DNA from: Vandiemenella viatica
Lineage: Eukaryota; Arthropoda; Insecta; Orthoptera; Morabidae
DNA length: 64,000 nucleotides
Assembly (NCBI GenBank): GCA_031002005.1
Contig: CM061918.1
Location: 57,293,478 to 57,357,477, forward strand
Direction of reading: 5' to 3'
Notes under the pieces: model-generated
Databases searched by the model: none
Told to the model about the DNA's origin: nothing
The model's input: only the letters and a program-made list of their open reading frames with translations
Shown: one piece after another, positions 23,518 through 35,087 of the stretch
Layout: each line of letters begins with the position of its first letter
How positions within the stretch are numbered: position 1 is the first letter of the stretch
Made by a program: the position numbers and the translations under genes

Positions 23518-23810
23518 TAGGGGGCATCCATTAATCACGTGAGGTGAAAAAGGGGATTGGGTGGTTCTGCGAAATCTCACGAAATCCCATGAAATCTCAC
23601 CAAGCGGAAGGGGGGGGTCAAGGAAATATCACGTGTGGTTTTTAAATTCTTGTAGAATGGTAGAGCTAAAAAAAAAAAATGTCTACAAATGACGCGAAAG
23701 TCGATTTCAGCGGGCAGGTCCAACGAAATTTCACGAAGTCTCACCAGAGGGGGGATTTGGGTCCGGAATTCCGGAAAAAACACCTCACGTAATTAATGGA
23801 CTCCCCCTTA
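23518..23810. mobile_element. Foldback MITE D
   Basis: Ends GGGGGCATCCATTAATCACG and CGTAATTAATGGACTCCCCC; interior core GGTAGAGCTAAAAAAA at 23,659. Confidence 0.88.
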
Positions 23811-24442
23811 AGTAGGTCGTCCGGTAGCACACAGTTCGTTCCGCCTAGCATAAGTCATTTAACTTCCGAATGCCTTATTTACCTCAGCGACTGTACGTTA
23901 TACATTATGTAAAGTCATTTCTTCGTATATATCTAGCTTGGTTTTATATCCACTCTAAATTGCGATTGTCTTATAACCTCGGTAGTTAAGCGCTTAGCAT
24001 TACAGTTATTGGCATTTTCGGTGAAAAATCCAGTGCTATTTAATGACCATTTATTCCCTCCCAATATCCTCATCACCAATGTGTTCCTTACACACACCGA
24101 TAGCTCTGTTCATCTGCTTCATGAGGTGTATTGTCGGTGGAATTCCTGAGGGACCCAGCTGCCCATCACACCTCTCATACTGTGGTTCATGCAACCGACT
24201 TTGCTGGTCAATTGTGGCATAATGGATGGGGCAGATGGCAGTTTCTGTACCGAGTAGTTGCACGAACAGTATCGTGCGGACGTAAACGGGATTAAGTGTT
24301 CAATGACGCAGAAATAGTGAAGGACAAATGACAGGCCACTTGTGGCTCTCCGATCATCTGATCAGCTACACATCACATCTTCCATCACAGGGGCAAACGC
24401 GAACTGTCCAGCATCATGCAACTTTTCAGCAAAGAAACCACC
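23811..24442. other. Intergenic, no supported feature
   Basis: Unique sequence between two repeats. Confidence 0.45.
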
Positions 24443-24453
24443 AGTACGGTGAC

Positions 24454-24690
24454 CTAACCGAGCGTGGTGGTGTAACGGATAGCGTTCTGGCCTCGCATTC
24501 GGGAGGACGGCGGTTCGAATCCCCGTCCGGGCATCCAGATTTGGGTTTTCCATGGTTTCCCCAAATCACTCCAGGTGAATGCCGGGATGCTTCCTTCAAA
24601 AGGCCTTGGCCGAATTCCTTCCCATTCCTTGCCCCCATCCTTTCCCGTCTCTAAAAGACCACGTTGTTAAAAAGGGACGTTAAACTGTTA

Positions 24691-24731
<41 letters not shown>
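24454..24731 (+). mobile_element. SINE-A, full length, long poly-A
   Basis: Starts CTAACCGAGCGTGGTGG, box B GCGGTTCGAATCCCCGTCC, full body, a GTCTCTAAAAGACCACG tail variant and about 40 A. A perfect 11-bp TSD AGTACGGTGAC lies at 24,443-24,453 and 24,732-24,742. The long A tail and perfect TSD make this the youngest-looking SINE-A here. Confidence 0.97.
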
Positions 24732-24735
<4 letters not shown>

Positions 24736-24742
24736 CGGTGAC

Positions 24743-25445
24743 ATTAAAGGACCAATCGTGGATATTATGTTCTTCACAATTTAACACCCGATAATGCTCC
24801 AAGATATATTTCTTTCTTGCTCTTACGTTAACTTATCTAATTTTTAAATGTCTGATTGTTTCTTCTCCATGGCAGGTTTCTAGAAAATTCACCAGTGATG
24901 TAAGTGTATATAATTGCTACCTTTTGTGTGGATCACTGTTATGTATGTTCAGTGTGTAATGAGACGCGTTCCTGAAGCTAGACAGAGGAGGACGACCCAG
25001 TGAAAGCGGTTTGTCGGTAAACTGTCGGCGTTGTAAAACCATTCGTCAACCCACCTGCCGGACTGACTCCAGTATGAATGGGAACTGTGCGAAGGGACAA
25101 CAGCGATGACAAGAGCATTGGGAAGTATTGTGACAAGTTTCCGAGGACTCCCTGCCGTCAATAACAGCAGGGACACAGACGGCCTGTGCTAAAGAGTGAC
25201 TCCCCACTCCGATATTTTCTTTTATCTGTTTCATGGAACACTGCCCCGAAGCTGGGAGTTGAGGCAGATACTTATTTCTGGACTGTGTGTCAAGGTGAGC
25301 AGACGGACTGGCAGACGGACTGCCGAGACCACCGCAATCATCTGTGGGGTCCTATGTTCGCTTCCCGTCACCGGTAGTGTCGTCAGTTGTACGAGGACTC
25401 GGTAAAGTGCCTCGGTAAGATAGAACAAAGTGACAAGTTTGTAAT
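24743..25445. other. Intergenic; short AGACGGACTGGC tandem near 25.30 kb
   Basis: Unique sequence with overlapping short frames on both strands and no recognisable domain. Confidence 0.45.
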
Positions 25446-25662
25446 GGGTTGTCCGTTAATTACGTGAGGTGAAATAGGAGGAGGGGATCCGGTGAAGCCT
25501 CACCAGGGGGAAGGGGGGTCAATGGAAATCTCACCTGAGGTTATGAAATTGTTGTAAAACTGTAGAGCCAAAAAGAAAATCTCATGATGTGTCACTAGAG
25601 GGGAGGGGGGGGGGGGGTCAGGAATTCCTGAAAAACACCTCACGTAATTAATGGGCGTCTCA
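25446..25662. mobile_element. Foldback MITE D, short variant
   Basis: Ends GTCCGTTAATTACGTGAGG and CACGTAATTAATGGGC. Core GTAGAGCCAAAAAGAAAA at 25,562; G run near 25,603-25,618. Confidence 0.82.
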
Positions 25663-25945
25663 GGACCCCTAAAATAACTCTGAGCTATTACCCTAATTGT
25701 TTACAGATTTTTTGAATGAGCCTGGCAAACTTAAAACTCTGTATGACTTTGTATAGGTACCATAGCTTGTTTCATTTTAATAAAACTCATTTGGTTTGTT
25801 AAATAAATTCATTATTTTTTGTGAAACCATTTTTGGGTTCTTCTAACCCATTGGTATATGTCAAATTCGGGACTAACTGTTTAATAACATTCAAGTTGAT
25901 AGAAGAATATCAAGTAGTTTTTCCTGCTAGCACAATACAGTACGT

Positions 25946-26094
25946 CTAAAGCCGCATTCCCACGGCGCGCTGTGTGGTAGTAAGCGCCTTTCATCTTTTA
26001 CCGCCTGGCGGTGGGTCGAGGCGCGCCGTACCTGCTAGTATATGCGGCAAAGATGAGAGGCGTCCACAACCACGTGCCGAGGGACGCGCCTTAA
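25946..26094. mobile_element. MITE E (CATTCCCACGG ends)
   Basis: GCATTCCCACGGCGCGC at left; the right end is GGGACGCGCCTTAA with the GTGGGAA part lost. The interior shows an inverted pair CGCCTTTCATCTTT and AAAGATGAGAGGCG. A fuller copy is at 29,975. Confidence 0.8.
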
Positions 26095-26796
26095 TAAGTA
26101 TCAGAAGCAAAACTACCCATAAAAGAAATCATTATAAGTGTACTGTGTTGTGATTGAATGAAAGAGGAAGGAAGGAAGAGGATGAAAACCAACAGGGCTT
26201 ATTCAGGCCTATTCTTCAGAAACACTCAGAGAGGGATTGCCAAGCTTAAAGTTTCCGTCCAACGCAAGAATCGCCGTCAACAGAGTCTTATGCCATCACT
26301 CCATACGCAATGCGGAGAGGTTCGTGATTTACGGAAGACTATAGTAGCAATTACTCTCTTGATGAAGTCCAGTCTTAATTAAGCTCGAACTCGTAACAAC
26401 AATGCGATGGTAGTCTGCGATATCGAAGCCGATCCAATTATAAGCCTTAGCGACCTGGGCCACTAGGGGGAGATACGGCCCACGCGGTGGTGTATGACGT
26501 GTTTCTGTGAGAGGTAAGCAAGGTGTTAGTCACTCGTTGGACATACCGGTACACGACACGTCGTTCTCCTCAAGGACACGATTCACTCAATATATTCCTC
26601 CGGCGAAGTCACGCCTGACAGGCAACACCACGAGCGCTCTTTTTTACTCTTTCGCTGTCTCCTGGCTGGCGGTTTAAAGGTCGCTATTTGCATGCACAAA
26701 GTAGCTCCACCAAACAACCTCACACTGCTCTTTTCAGGCAGGTGAGAAAGGATGTGTCAAAACACATGACTAGAACGACAGAAAATGTAATCGAAC

Positions 26797-27028
26797 GTGT
26801 TGGGTGAGCGGTTAACGCTCTGGCCTCGCATTCGGGAGGACGGCGGTTCGAATCTCCGTCCGGGCATCCAGAATTTGGTTTTCCAAGGTTTGCCCAAATC
26901 ACTCCAGGCGAATGCCGGGATGCTTCCTACCAAAGGACCATGGCCGAATTCCTTCCCGTTACTTATCCCTAGTTCCATCCCGACTCTTATGACCTCGACG
27001 TCGACGAGGCGTATAGCCATAAGTAAAA
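26797..27028 (+). mobile_element. SINE-A
   Basis: Well preserved: GTTGGGTGAGCGGTTAACGC, box B GCGGTTCGAATCTCCGTCC, body, and tail GACGTCGACGAGGCGTATAG, then A-rich. No clear TSD. Confidence 0.92.
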
Positions 27029-27248
27029 AAATTATAATAATAAAATACACTCAAAGAATTTAAGAAAACAAAATTCGTAAAGACACTGGCAGCAGTCCAC
27101 CAAACTACTGGACGACCTACAACATCTAGGCATAAAATTCCCAACAAACACTTTGAACCTTTTAACTACGGAGTACCAAAGAGTTTGTATACACGGCCAT
27201 TGTAACGTTTATAGAAAACAACCAATTGAGGTAACCAGACCGAGTTGA

Positions 27249-27690
27249 AACAATGTGCTGCTTACCCAATACCCATATAAAAAAATACTTTTATTTTTAA
27301 ATGTTTGTAATGCAGCGCATATGTTGTAAATTTTATTGTTCATAATATACTATTTTATAATAACATCAAATGTGTACTTTAAATGTGATCTCTAGATATT
27401 TAGTTATAAATTGTTTTGAAAGATGGTGATATATGTAGACTAATACATCAGCTTTAGTTGTTCATAAGTGAGACAAACAATGTTCTGCTTATCCAAATAA
27501 CCAAATTGTTTTACTATTTTGAAATGCTTTCAACGCAGTGTAAATGTCCTAAATTTTACTGCCTATTGTGTACTATTTTATAATAATTTTAAATGTGATC
27601 TCTTGATGTATAGATATAAAGTGTTTCGAAAGATGGTGTTTTATGAAATTCATCAGCTTTAGTAGATCAATATCCAAATTGTACACATTA
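27249..27690. repeat. Two-copy tandem repeat, period about 229 bp
   Basis: CAATGTGCTGCTTACCCAA at 27,253 matches CAATGTTCTGCTTATCCAA about 229 bp later. The shared tract runs through CTATTTTATAATAA, AATGTGATCTCT and GAAAGATGGTG to CATCAGCTTTAGT. Confidence 0.85.
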
Positions 27691-28012
27691 TGTATTGAAA
27701 TTTAAAATGACGAAACCAATATAAATGAAAATGTATCATATGGTGAATAAAATAAATGAAATGAAAATGTGATAACAATATAACTTTATGCTGGCTGGAT
27801 GGTCTTGTAACCAAGTGCCAATAAATAAATATAAAAAATCGTAAAATGGCAAGTTAGGTAAGTGGGTAGATTGTCACTTGGTATTTTGCTTAATCGTGGT
27901 TAAATTAAATAAAGAAAACATACAGCCCAGCATTTGGTTTATACCCACTGATTGCTTATACCTAAATAAGTCTATGCTACTTTCTGTACGCTGAGGATGA
28001 CATTGAGTCTCT

Positions 28013-28202
28013 AGCCATACAGCCAGCTTCAGTTTTGTGTATATGTTCTCTCAGTACTAGAATTTACGCATCTTTCTCGTATTAGCGTAGTGACCATAAG
28101 GGACGACAGATGACGATCACAAAACTACATTAATGCCCTCGTCCGGATTCGAACTAGTAACCTTCGGTACAATAAAACAGTGATCCAAGCGCTACAATAT
28201 AA
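28013..28202 (-). mobile_element. SINE-B, degraded
   Basis: GCCATACAGCCAGCTTCAG at the tail side; box B appears inverted as GGATTCGAACTAG. The head is diverged. Confidence 0.75.
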
Positions 28203-28223
28203 CGGCTTTGTTTTGTTTATTGT

Positions 28224-28449
28224 TTTTCGTATGGCTCTATGTCTCCTCGACGTCTGGCTCATAGAGAAGGGAGAGGATTAGGGATAAGCAACGGGAGGGA
28301 ATTCGGCTATGGCCAACTGAAGGAACTATCCCGACATTGGCTTATAGTGGTTTCTGGAAACGATTGAAAACCAAAATTTGGATGGCTGGAGGAGGATTTG
28401 AACCCGCTTCCTATCGAATGCCAGGCCAGACCGTTACTGTGTCGGTATA
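28224..28449 (-). mobile_element. SINE-A, nearly full length
   Basis: Inverted tail (GGCTCTATGTCTCCTCGACG), body (GGAATTCGGCTATGGCC) and box B region (GAGGATTTGAACCCGC). It abuts SINE-B almost directly. Confidence 0.85.
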
Positions 28450-29395
28450 TCTGAAGAACGCGAGTTGAGAAATTTGTCTCCAGATTTTCCTAGTCATAAG
28501 GTGAATTGTAGTCAACGTCCACCTCCAAAGTTACTCCTAGACAAGCTCATAAATACACGAATTATTCTAATTCCAAAAGGTGATAGTTAACTTCTTGATT
28601 TTATTTAATAATAAAAGTAGAATTATCAATTACAGAACTTCTGTTTCATTCCGCGTGTTATATTTTATTTCCCATCTTCTTTACCCGTCGGTTGACATTT
28701 CCTAATTCACTACACGGCGTCGCGCCCGATGTGGAAAAATAAATCAGAGGAAGAAAGAAAAAATAGGTTGCAGTTTACATCACGATATAGATGGAACTAT
28801 TTCCACCATGTGGTAGTTATAATGTAGTCAGTATGGCGTTGATAACGCACGAAACGCCTGATTGCAGGTAATGTTAATAATTTTACACAGCGCATATGAG
28901 ATTTCCACTAACGCTCCGGAATTTGAAGGGTTACCAAACAGGTCCACGACTACACACTAAGAAAACAAGTATCCGTAACGGGACGAGGGTAGGGGACCTG
29001 GTTTTCACTGTAACGTTTTACTTCCCTACTGCATGATAGTGCTTTAAGATGGGTTGACGTGGCGAAAACTTACACAATGATACATCAATGCCTACCGTTC
29101 GCCAATAAACCTTGGTTTAGCTCGAATGTTACTCTGACACTAGCAATTAAATTAGCTTTCTTAACAGTATGTAATTTTAAACCTGAATTTAGATAGGAAG
29201 TGGACCGTGGATCCATCGAGTCCAAATTTACCTTTTTCTCTGCTACTATGTTTAGAGTCCATGTGACAGTCCTGTTTCGCTGGGCACGAAACGGATGACA
29301 GGGATAAACAGTTGACAAGATCTGTTGAAAATAACGAAAAAATTGTAATGCGGTGACTAAGGATTTACAGTGAATTATAGGACATTAACTGGAGG
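28450..29395. other. Intergenic, no supported feature
   Basis: Unique AT-rich sequence; nothing recognised. Confidence 0.45.
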
Positions 29396-29600
29396 TCCCA
29401 TACTTACAGGTTAGCGTCTGACTACAACCCGGACGACCACGGTTCGATCCCCGACGAACCCGAGAATTTTTCCTCGAAGCTGAACATCCGAAACCGCCCC
29501 CTACCCCCTAGGTACACTTAACTGCTATCAAATTAGTACCGTGGAGGAAATTCCGCGGGAAGGTAAAGAAAAAGGGCCGGCCGGACCTTGTCGCCGACCA
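29395..29600 (+). mobile_element. tRNA-derived SINE-like element, distinct family
   Basis: A tRNA-like head, TTAGCGTCTGACTACAACC then box B CACGGTTCGATCCCCGAC, is followed by a GC-richer body unlike SINE-A, B or C. Only one copy is in the window, so its ends are uncertain. Confidence 0.55.
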
Positions 29601-29739
29601 CGGCACAACCCCTCTAGTGGCTACGGTCAGGAAACAGGAATTTCGGAGTTCTACCTTCGCTAATACCACGGGAATACGTCTTTAAACAGTACCGGATTAG
29701 CCACGTTACAGGAGTTATCAAATGCTACGAGCTTCGCGA

Positions 29740-29906
29740 CTTCTGGGGACCTCGCGCCTCACAGGGGGGCCGGGGCAGGGGGCCCTGCGCCTAGGAGTCT
29801 CTGCAGCCTCCTCTTCAGGCCAGATGCAATTACCGCGGACGGCGAAAACCAAGGGCCCCTTCTTCAAGTTTGCTACGGGCCCCGCGCCGTCTTAATCCCG
29901 CCCTGG
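29740..29906. mobile_element. hAT-like element fragment, GC-rich
   Basis: The right end, read inverted, is CAGGGCGGGATTAAGACGG followed by GGGGCCC blocks, in the style of CAGGG-ended hAT MITEs. I could not find the matching left end or a TSD. Confidence 0.45.
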
Positions 29907-29974
29907 TTTTAAAGCTGTGAAAATTCACTACCTTTATCTTTTACTATACTAACAAATCACTGGATCAGTACGTC

Positions 29975-30135
29975 TATAGGCCCATTCCCACGGTGCGTGG
30001 TGTGGTAGTACGCGCCTTTCATCTTTTACCGCCTGGCGGTGGGTCGATGCTCGCCGTCCCTGCTAGCATATGCGGCAAAGATGAGAGGCGTCCCTTAACA
30101 CGAGCCGAGGGACGCACCGTGGGAACGCGCCTTAA
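29975..30135. mobile_element. MITE E
   Basis: GGCCCATTCCCACGGTGCG and CGCACCGTGGGAACGCGCC form the inverted ends. The interior is about 90% like the 25.95-kb copy. Both copies are preceded by CAGTACGTCTA, so the mobile unit may extend further left. Confidence 0.85.
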
Positions 30136-30137
30136 CA

Positions 30138-31550
30138 CAGTGAGGTTACAACCAGCTTCAGCGTTGTGGACTCAGTTAAGACCCGTGGAGTGTCCGACAG
30201 GATACATTAGCGGCGAATGTGAGTGGCTTACTAATCGCATTCCCGCGAGGTGAGCGGGTGCAGTGTCCTCAACCCCAAGGGTCACAGCGCCACAGTTCAT
30301 ACACTCGACAAGTTAACAACAAGATTTCTCAACTGCTTAAAAACTTTTTAAACTTCAATCCGTACCAATATTGCGTGCCTTTTTGTAAAAATCTATCTGC
30401 ATTTGCAGTTAACTAAGACAATAATTAAAATTTGGTGACGAGGTGCAGAATTAACGATGCATCATTCTGTTATTGGTTATAATCAGAAATTACATTGTTT
30501 ACAGACGACATAACGTCGTGTGACAGGATAGCAACGAGAGAGGCTTGGAATAATTACGCAGGTATATGCATGGAGTATATAAATGGAAAATGAGAAACGA
30601 GCAAAAGAACCAGCAACGTGTTAGAGATACAGTAAATCTTTTGGGCAAAGTTAAAACGTTTTCATAACAGAGAAAAGTTGTATTAGACTGCAGTGTAGAA
30701 TAAAACTAGGAACTTCTCGCAAAGAACTCTTTAAAAAAAGACGAAATATTCTTACAATGACGTCTCAGTATAACGTATTTTCTCATTTGTTTTGACATAT
30801 GGTATCAAGAAAAAAAATACATAAAGTTACTACGTTACCAAAAAATCTCATTACTGCCAGGTAACATGCAGTTTAATCAAACAACGAAAATTATGGTTTC
30901 CTTACCTGTATCATCAAAATCAAACTTAGATCTCTAACATGAGACGTTTCCGAGCATCACATATACAGGAAAAATCATATTGTTCCAGTTTCACAGAAAA
31001 AAAATCACTTTGATTTGTGGGAGCCACTCAGCTAGCACAAATTTTAGAAGTCAAAAGCAAATGACAAAATTCTTATCGTGCCGTTTTTCCTTCCAGGATA
31101 TCATCACGTGAATCGCAATTCAAATTCAATTAAGTTTATGATTAATTTACCAGTGACTGTTGATTGCAGACTGCACCGTTGACTGTGTATCCTACAAACC
31201 ACTATCCTATCATACCGTAAAACTTCTATCAGCTCAAAAACACATTTGGCCTAACGACTTTGCCCCATTCTGTCGTTCGGTGGCCACAAGCCTCCGTTTA
31301 GATGTCCCAGTATTTAATGCAAGTACTACTGGCCAGGCCAGCCCAATCCACGTGCCCAGAGATCTTTTCCCGAATACTTGCATCAGCTTCCCCAAACCAC
31401 GCAGCGCTATCATCTTCTCTCAGTTTAGTTCACTGTCATTGACAGAAACAGAAAAAAAAATACCTTAGTGGCCAGATACTTTCCTTCGATTAGTTTCTGG
31501 TTACAACATAAATAAATTCTTGTCGGGCTTCCAGCCGCGCAATAATGTCT
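30138..31550. other. Intergenic; 102-codon frame at 31,160-31,468 not recognised
   Basis: The plus-strand frame at 31,160 lacks a domain, signal peptide or splice context I can identify. No repeats seen. Confidence 0.4.
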
Positions 31551-31606
31551 CAATTATGGTACGTTTCGAAGCCTTATATATCCGCCTTCGAAACGTCCCA
31601 TAATTG
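31551..31606. repeat. 56-bp hairpin
   Basis: CAATTATGGTACGTTTCGAAG pairs with CTTCGAAACGTCCCATAATTG with one mismatch and a ~14-bp loop. It may be a stem-loop of an unrecognised retroelement or a short foldback. Confidence 0.8.
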
Positions 31607-31963
31607 TGACATTTTTAAGCAGCTGGAAAACCAAGATGAGTTTATTTATTTACAAAGCAGTGAAAAGCTTTCCTGGTTACAACATGTTCATTTTTCGGTT
31701 TCGCAACACGTATTCCACAGGTCAAGTAACAAGCATTTTATTTCCCTTCTGATATCTTAATTTCATCCCGCGTTCAATTTTTCCGACCCAGACCACTTAG
31801 ATTTCTCCGTTCATATAATTTTGCATAATTAAAATGAGGTACAGAACACACAACAGGAAGTGAATATTTATTTCCTTCATTTAATTATCTCCGTATGAAA
31901 TTTACAATAGTGTGATAGGAGAAAATAGTACAAAATGTCTTCTGGAATCAAAGGAGAAAGAAA

Positions 31964-32088
31964 GCTAAGTGCTACGTGGGAGGGGGGGGGGGCAGAGGCA
32001 AAAGCCACGTCGGGCTACGTGGGAGAGAGGGGGAGTTCACAGGAGACCAAAATGGAGCTACGTGGTTTATGGACGCTCCCTAGACAAC
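31964..32088. mobile_element. MITE D remnant
   Basis: A G-rich block and the right end TACGTGGTTTATGGACGCTCC remain; the left end is eroded (AGTGCTACGTGGGAGGGG). Confidence 0.6.
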
Positions 32089-32649
32089 AAGTCGTATCCT
32101 CGTATACAGTATTCGGTAAAACTCCCCCCAGCCCTCTTCCAGGTATTGAATTTTAGAAAGCATGCTTTCGTTATATCAAGACAAGCCAAAAATTTTCTCG
32201 TCTCCTTTGTGTCATCCATGAATTCTCTTGCGCCCTCGTTATTACATTTATTTTGGGGATTAAAACCTAATATTCATCATTTGCATTGGCACCTTGTCCT
32301 CGATATTAAAACACCATAATGAATAAAATTATCATTCAAAACGTAAAAACCTCTTTTATAGTATGACAATATTGTGACTGCGATAAGATTGTTATTTCAC
32401 ATTCCTGTATTGTCTACAGGCGACAGATGGCCAAACGAGCAAATAAACAATAAAAAAAGCACCAAAGGATGCAATCGACCGATCCACGATTAACAAAATA
32501 GAGCTGCTTTGAAAACTCTAAACCCAATGATTTTTATTTTCTAATGAAACACCTTGGTTATCTCTTCAAATTTTGCATCCATATGCCACATTAACAATTC
32601 ATAGGCGATTCGCCCTGAGTTCAATAACAAGTTCTTGTTTCATTGTTGG

Positions 32650-32900
32650 TGCATCACCTTGGAAGCAGGTGCGTGAGGCGTCACCAAGGCAACCGCTTTG
32701 TTTACGGTCGCGGTCGTTGCCCGTGATGTCATAGTGGAAACTCTCTCTGGCGTATCGTAGCATCTCCGTCAGGTTAGCGCCACAATGGCGGGAAACAGAG
32801 GTGCCGGCGGAAATGAGGAGGAAAGTGGCCGATGAGCAGATGGGACAGAGAGATGCGGCGGCCGAAACTGCGCACCAACAGTGAAACTTTTGGAAACCGA
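32650..32900 (+). promoter_or_regulatory. CpG-rich promoter-like island with X-box and CRE-like site
   Basis: A sharp rise in CpG against an AT-rich background. Motifs: GTCACCAAGGCAAC (32,680-32,693) fits the RFX X-box GTNRCC-N(0-3)-RGYAAC; TGATGTCA (32,724-32,731) is CRE/ATF-like; GCCACAATGGCGG overlaps a YY1/Pho-like GCCAT/ATGGC site and a start codon at 32,785. No TATA box is visible. These fit a housekeeping or ciliary-type promoter. A GC-rich transposon end is the alternative. Confidence 0.4.
32785..32835 (+). CDS. Candidate first coding exon or short upstream ORF
   Basis: An ATG in strong context (CACAATGGCG) opens 16 codons, MAGNRGAGGNEEESGR, before a TGA at 32,833. The Gly/Glu/Arg-rich composition is typical of protein N-termini in CpG islands. 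If a splice donor is used before the stop (for example a GT at 32,800 or 32,825), this could be exon 1 of a larger gene to the right. No acceptor or next exon is identified, so the call depends on the island being a real promoter. It could instead be a uORF or chance. Confidence 0.22.
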   Translation: MAGNRGAGGNEEESGR

Positions 32901-32901
32901 A

Positions 32902-33985
32902 AAGACGGGAATATGAAAACAGCTTTTATCACGCGTGAGAGCCGATTATTTCCGTAGAATGGGAAATGAGGAGGTGAAAGCTAGCGTCCATGAATGATTG
33001 TGTGGTGTTCCGTTGACTACAATCCGCTAAGAATTAACGGTTGTCACAACAACAACCGATATTTCTCCGAAGTTAAACAGACAGCATATCAGGCATATCT
33101 GGCAGTACAATCCAGCACGACAATACCTTATGACCGATTGATGATATTGTTCACGCCATGATCAAATCATATCAGTTATCATTTCTTCCACGTAATCCAC
33201 GTCCTATCGCCTATAGGATATGTCTCCCGAATGGTATAAAACTTTCGCATCAGTGTCAATGGACGGAAAACTGCACAAGGAATTCCCTATGACAGCGTCC
33301 AGAGAACTTGCATTCGGGGCAAGGAGCCCCATTTTGGGGGGGCGGGTTATGTCATCTCGTGAATTATTCAGGTGAAACGAGTGTTGTCCAGGAAGTTTTC
33401 TGCATCGGTCAAAGGTTATTCCACACATTTTTGTTAGGTATAATTACCATTTCATTAACAGAATAGAATAAACTAGAGTATCTTTTAAGGAATGATTATT
33501 TTCATCGTGAAATTTTTCATTTCCTTATGTTTCATCGTCATTGTTAACTATGTTAAGATGGCAATACTGCATTCTTTCTCAAATAAAAATGTTTGATTTT
33601 TCTAAAAAAAATTTAAAAAAAGTTTTTTTTTCATGGATGCTAAAAGTCCACAAAGGACCCCCAGTCTGCTGTTCAACCACTATCGAGTAGGGAAAGACTT
33701 GAAGAGTAAAGAAGTCATGCTTTGACACAAATAACATCACCTCCGCTCAAGTGCTGAAGTCTTTAAAGAGAACGCGAAGCTATATCTACCTGTACATCCA
33801 TAGTATGCAGAACTGTGAGTTTATACAGAAATAAGCACGACACCTTTGTATTTCCCTGAATTATAGTATTTGTTTTTCTACTGTTGGATTCCAGACCAGT
33901 CTCTGTATCAATTTAGTGACTCTTTCGTGGAATGTGGCAAGCAGTCACAAATCGCGTAGTTCTTCTCTTCACAGGATCTTTTTTG
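32902..33985. other. Intergenic, no supported feature
   Basis: Apart from G and A/T homopolymer runs (33,336-33,342; 33,603-33,632) nothing is recognised. Confidence 0.4.
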
Positions 33986-33987
33986 TT

Positions 33988-34960
33988 ACGTTATCAGTTT
34001 TTCGATTGGTTTGATGCAATCCTCCATTCCTTCCTATCTTGCACTAACCTCTTCATCCCAACTTACACCCTTACAACCCGCGTCCTCAATCATCTACTTC
34101 ATATATTCTAATCTCTGTCTTCCTCTACAGTTCACTCCAGTAACAAATTAACCAATCCCGTGTGTCTCAAAATACGACCGGCTATCCTTGTCTCTTTTTT
34201 TCTGTCAAACTTCGACAAACTTATTACCTCACCCAAACCACATTCATTTCGTACTTTATCTGTCCACTTAATTTTAAGCATCCTTCCATAGCACAACATT
34301 ACAAATTCTTCAATTTTCCTTAGTATTAATCAGTCTCTTTCAATATGGATCCCATACCGCAAACAATACTTCAGATGAAGGCATCCAGAATTCTTGTATG
34401 CTATTTCCTTCTCAGTTACATTATAATTCTACAAATCTCGACCTATGATTCATAATCTGGAATTACATTTTGCAGCAGCCAATGTTACCGGTATGTGCTG
34501 ATCTCATTTTATTTGCTTTGAGCTGTTACTCCTAAGTACTTAAGAAATTCAACATTCTCAAGTATTGAACTCTTCTTGTTCTATGTGGGCATTACCTTGC
34601 ACTTTCTGCAATTTAAATTCAGCTTCAGTTTATTCTCTCCACGTTTGAAATAACATTGAGTTCACGTTAGATGTCTAATCAAATACAAGAAAAGTTTACT
34701 TCTCTGTAGATAACTGCATCAACATTAAACAGTCCCTAAATGCTATTAACATTTGTACAACATCGTTTATAGATATCAGAAATAGAAGTGGTCCCCATGG
34801 ACTCCCTGTTTCAACTTCTAAATAAATAAATAAAGGATTCCTTCTACAAGACATTCTGGGGACCTGCAGTTAGAAATCACGTATCCATTACCAATCCTGA
34901 TCTAAGAGACCGTTACATAGCACAGTGTCAATAGCTTTTGGAATTACAGAAAATTTGCAT
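33988..34960 (-). pseudogene. Non-LTR retrotransposon remnant (RT core to 3' UTR)
   Basis: Read on the minus strand from about 34,960: a degraded RT block with GSPWGPLLFL near 34,780 (usual form G-PQGSVLGPLLF) and a DAVIY-like palm trace near 34,720. Next comes the C-terminal domain (34,330-34,140), co-linear with 1-229, and then the 3' UTR ending near 33,988. Many stops and indels are present. The order RT core, C-terminal domain, UTR shows one continuous old insertion of about 1 kb, 5'-truncated. The RT-core part fits the same RTE-like family only by co-linearity. Confidence 0.7.
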
Positions 34961-35087
34961 CAATCCTCGATCGTTTATCAGTAACTTTCATGACATCGTG
35001 AGAAAGTAGAGCAAGCTGTATTTCACAATACCTATTCTTCCGTAATGCATGCTAGTTAGATGTAATCAATAATATCTAGGAAAATCC

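Noticed and set aside
24480..24530. SINE heads as genuine tRNA genes
   Set aside because: They have box B but no complete cloverleaf or acceptor stem, and are followed by a constant SINE body and A tail.
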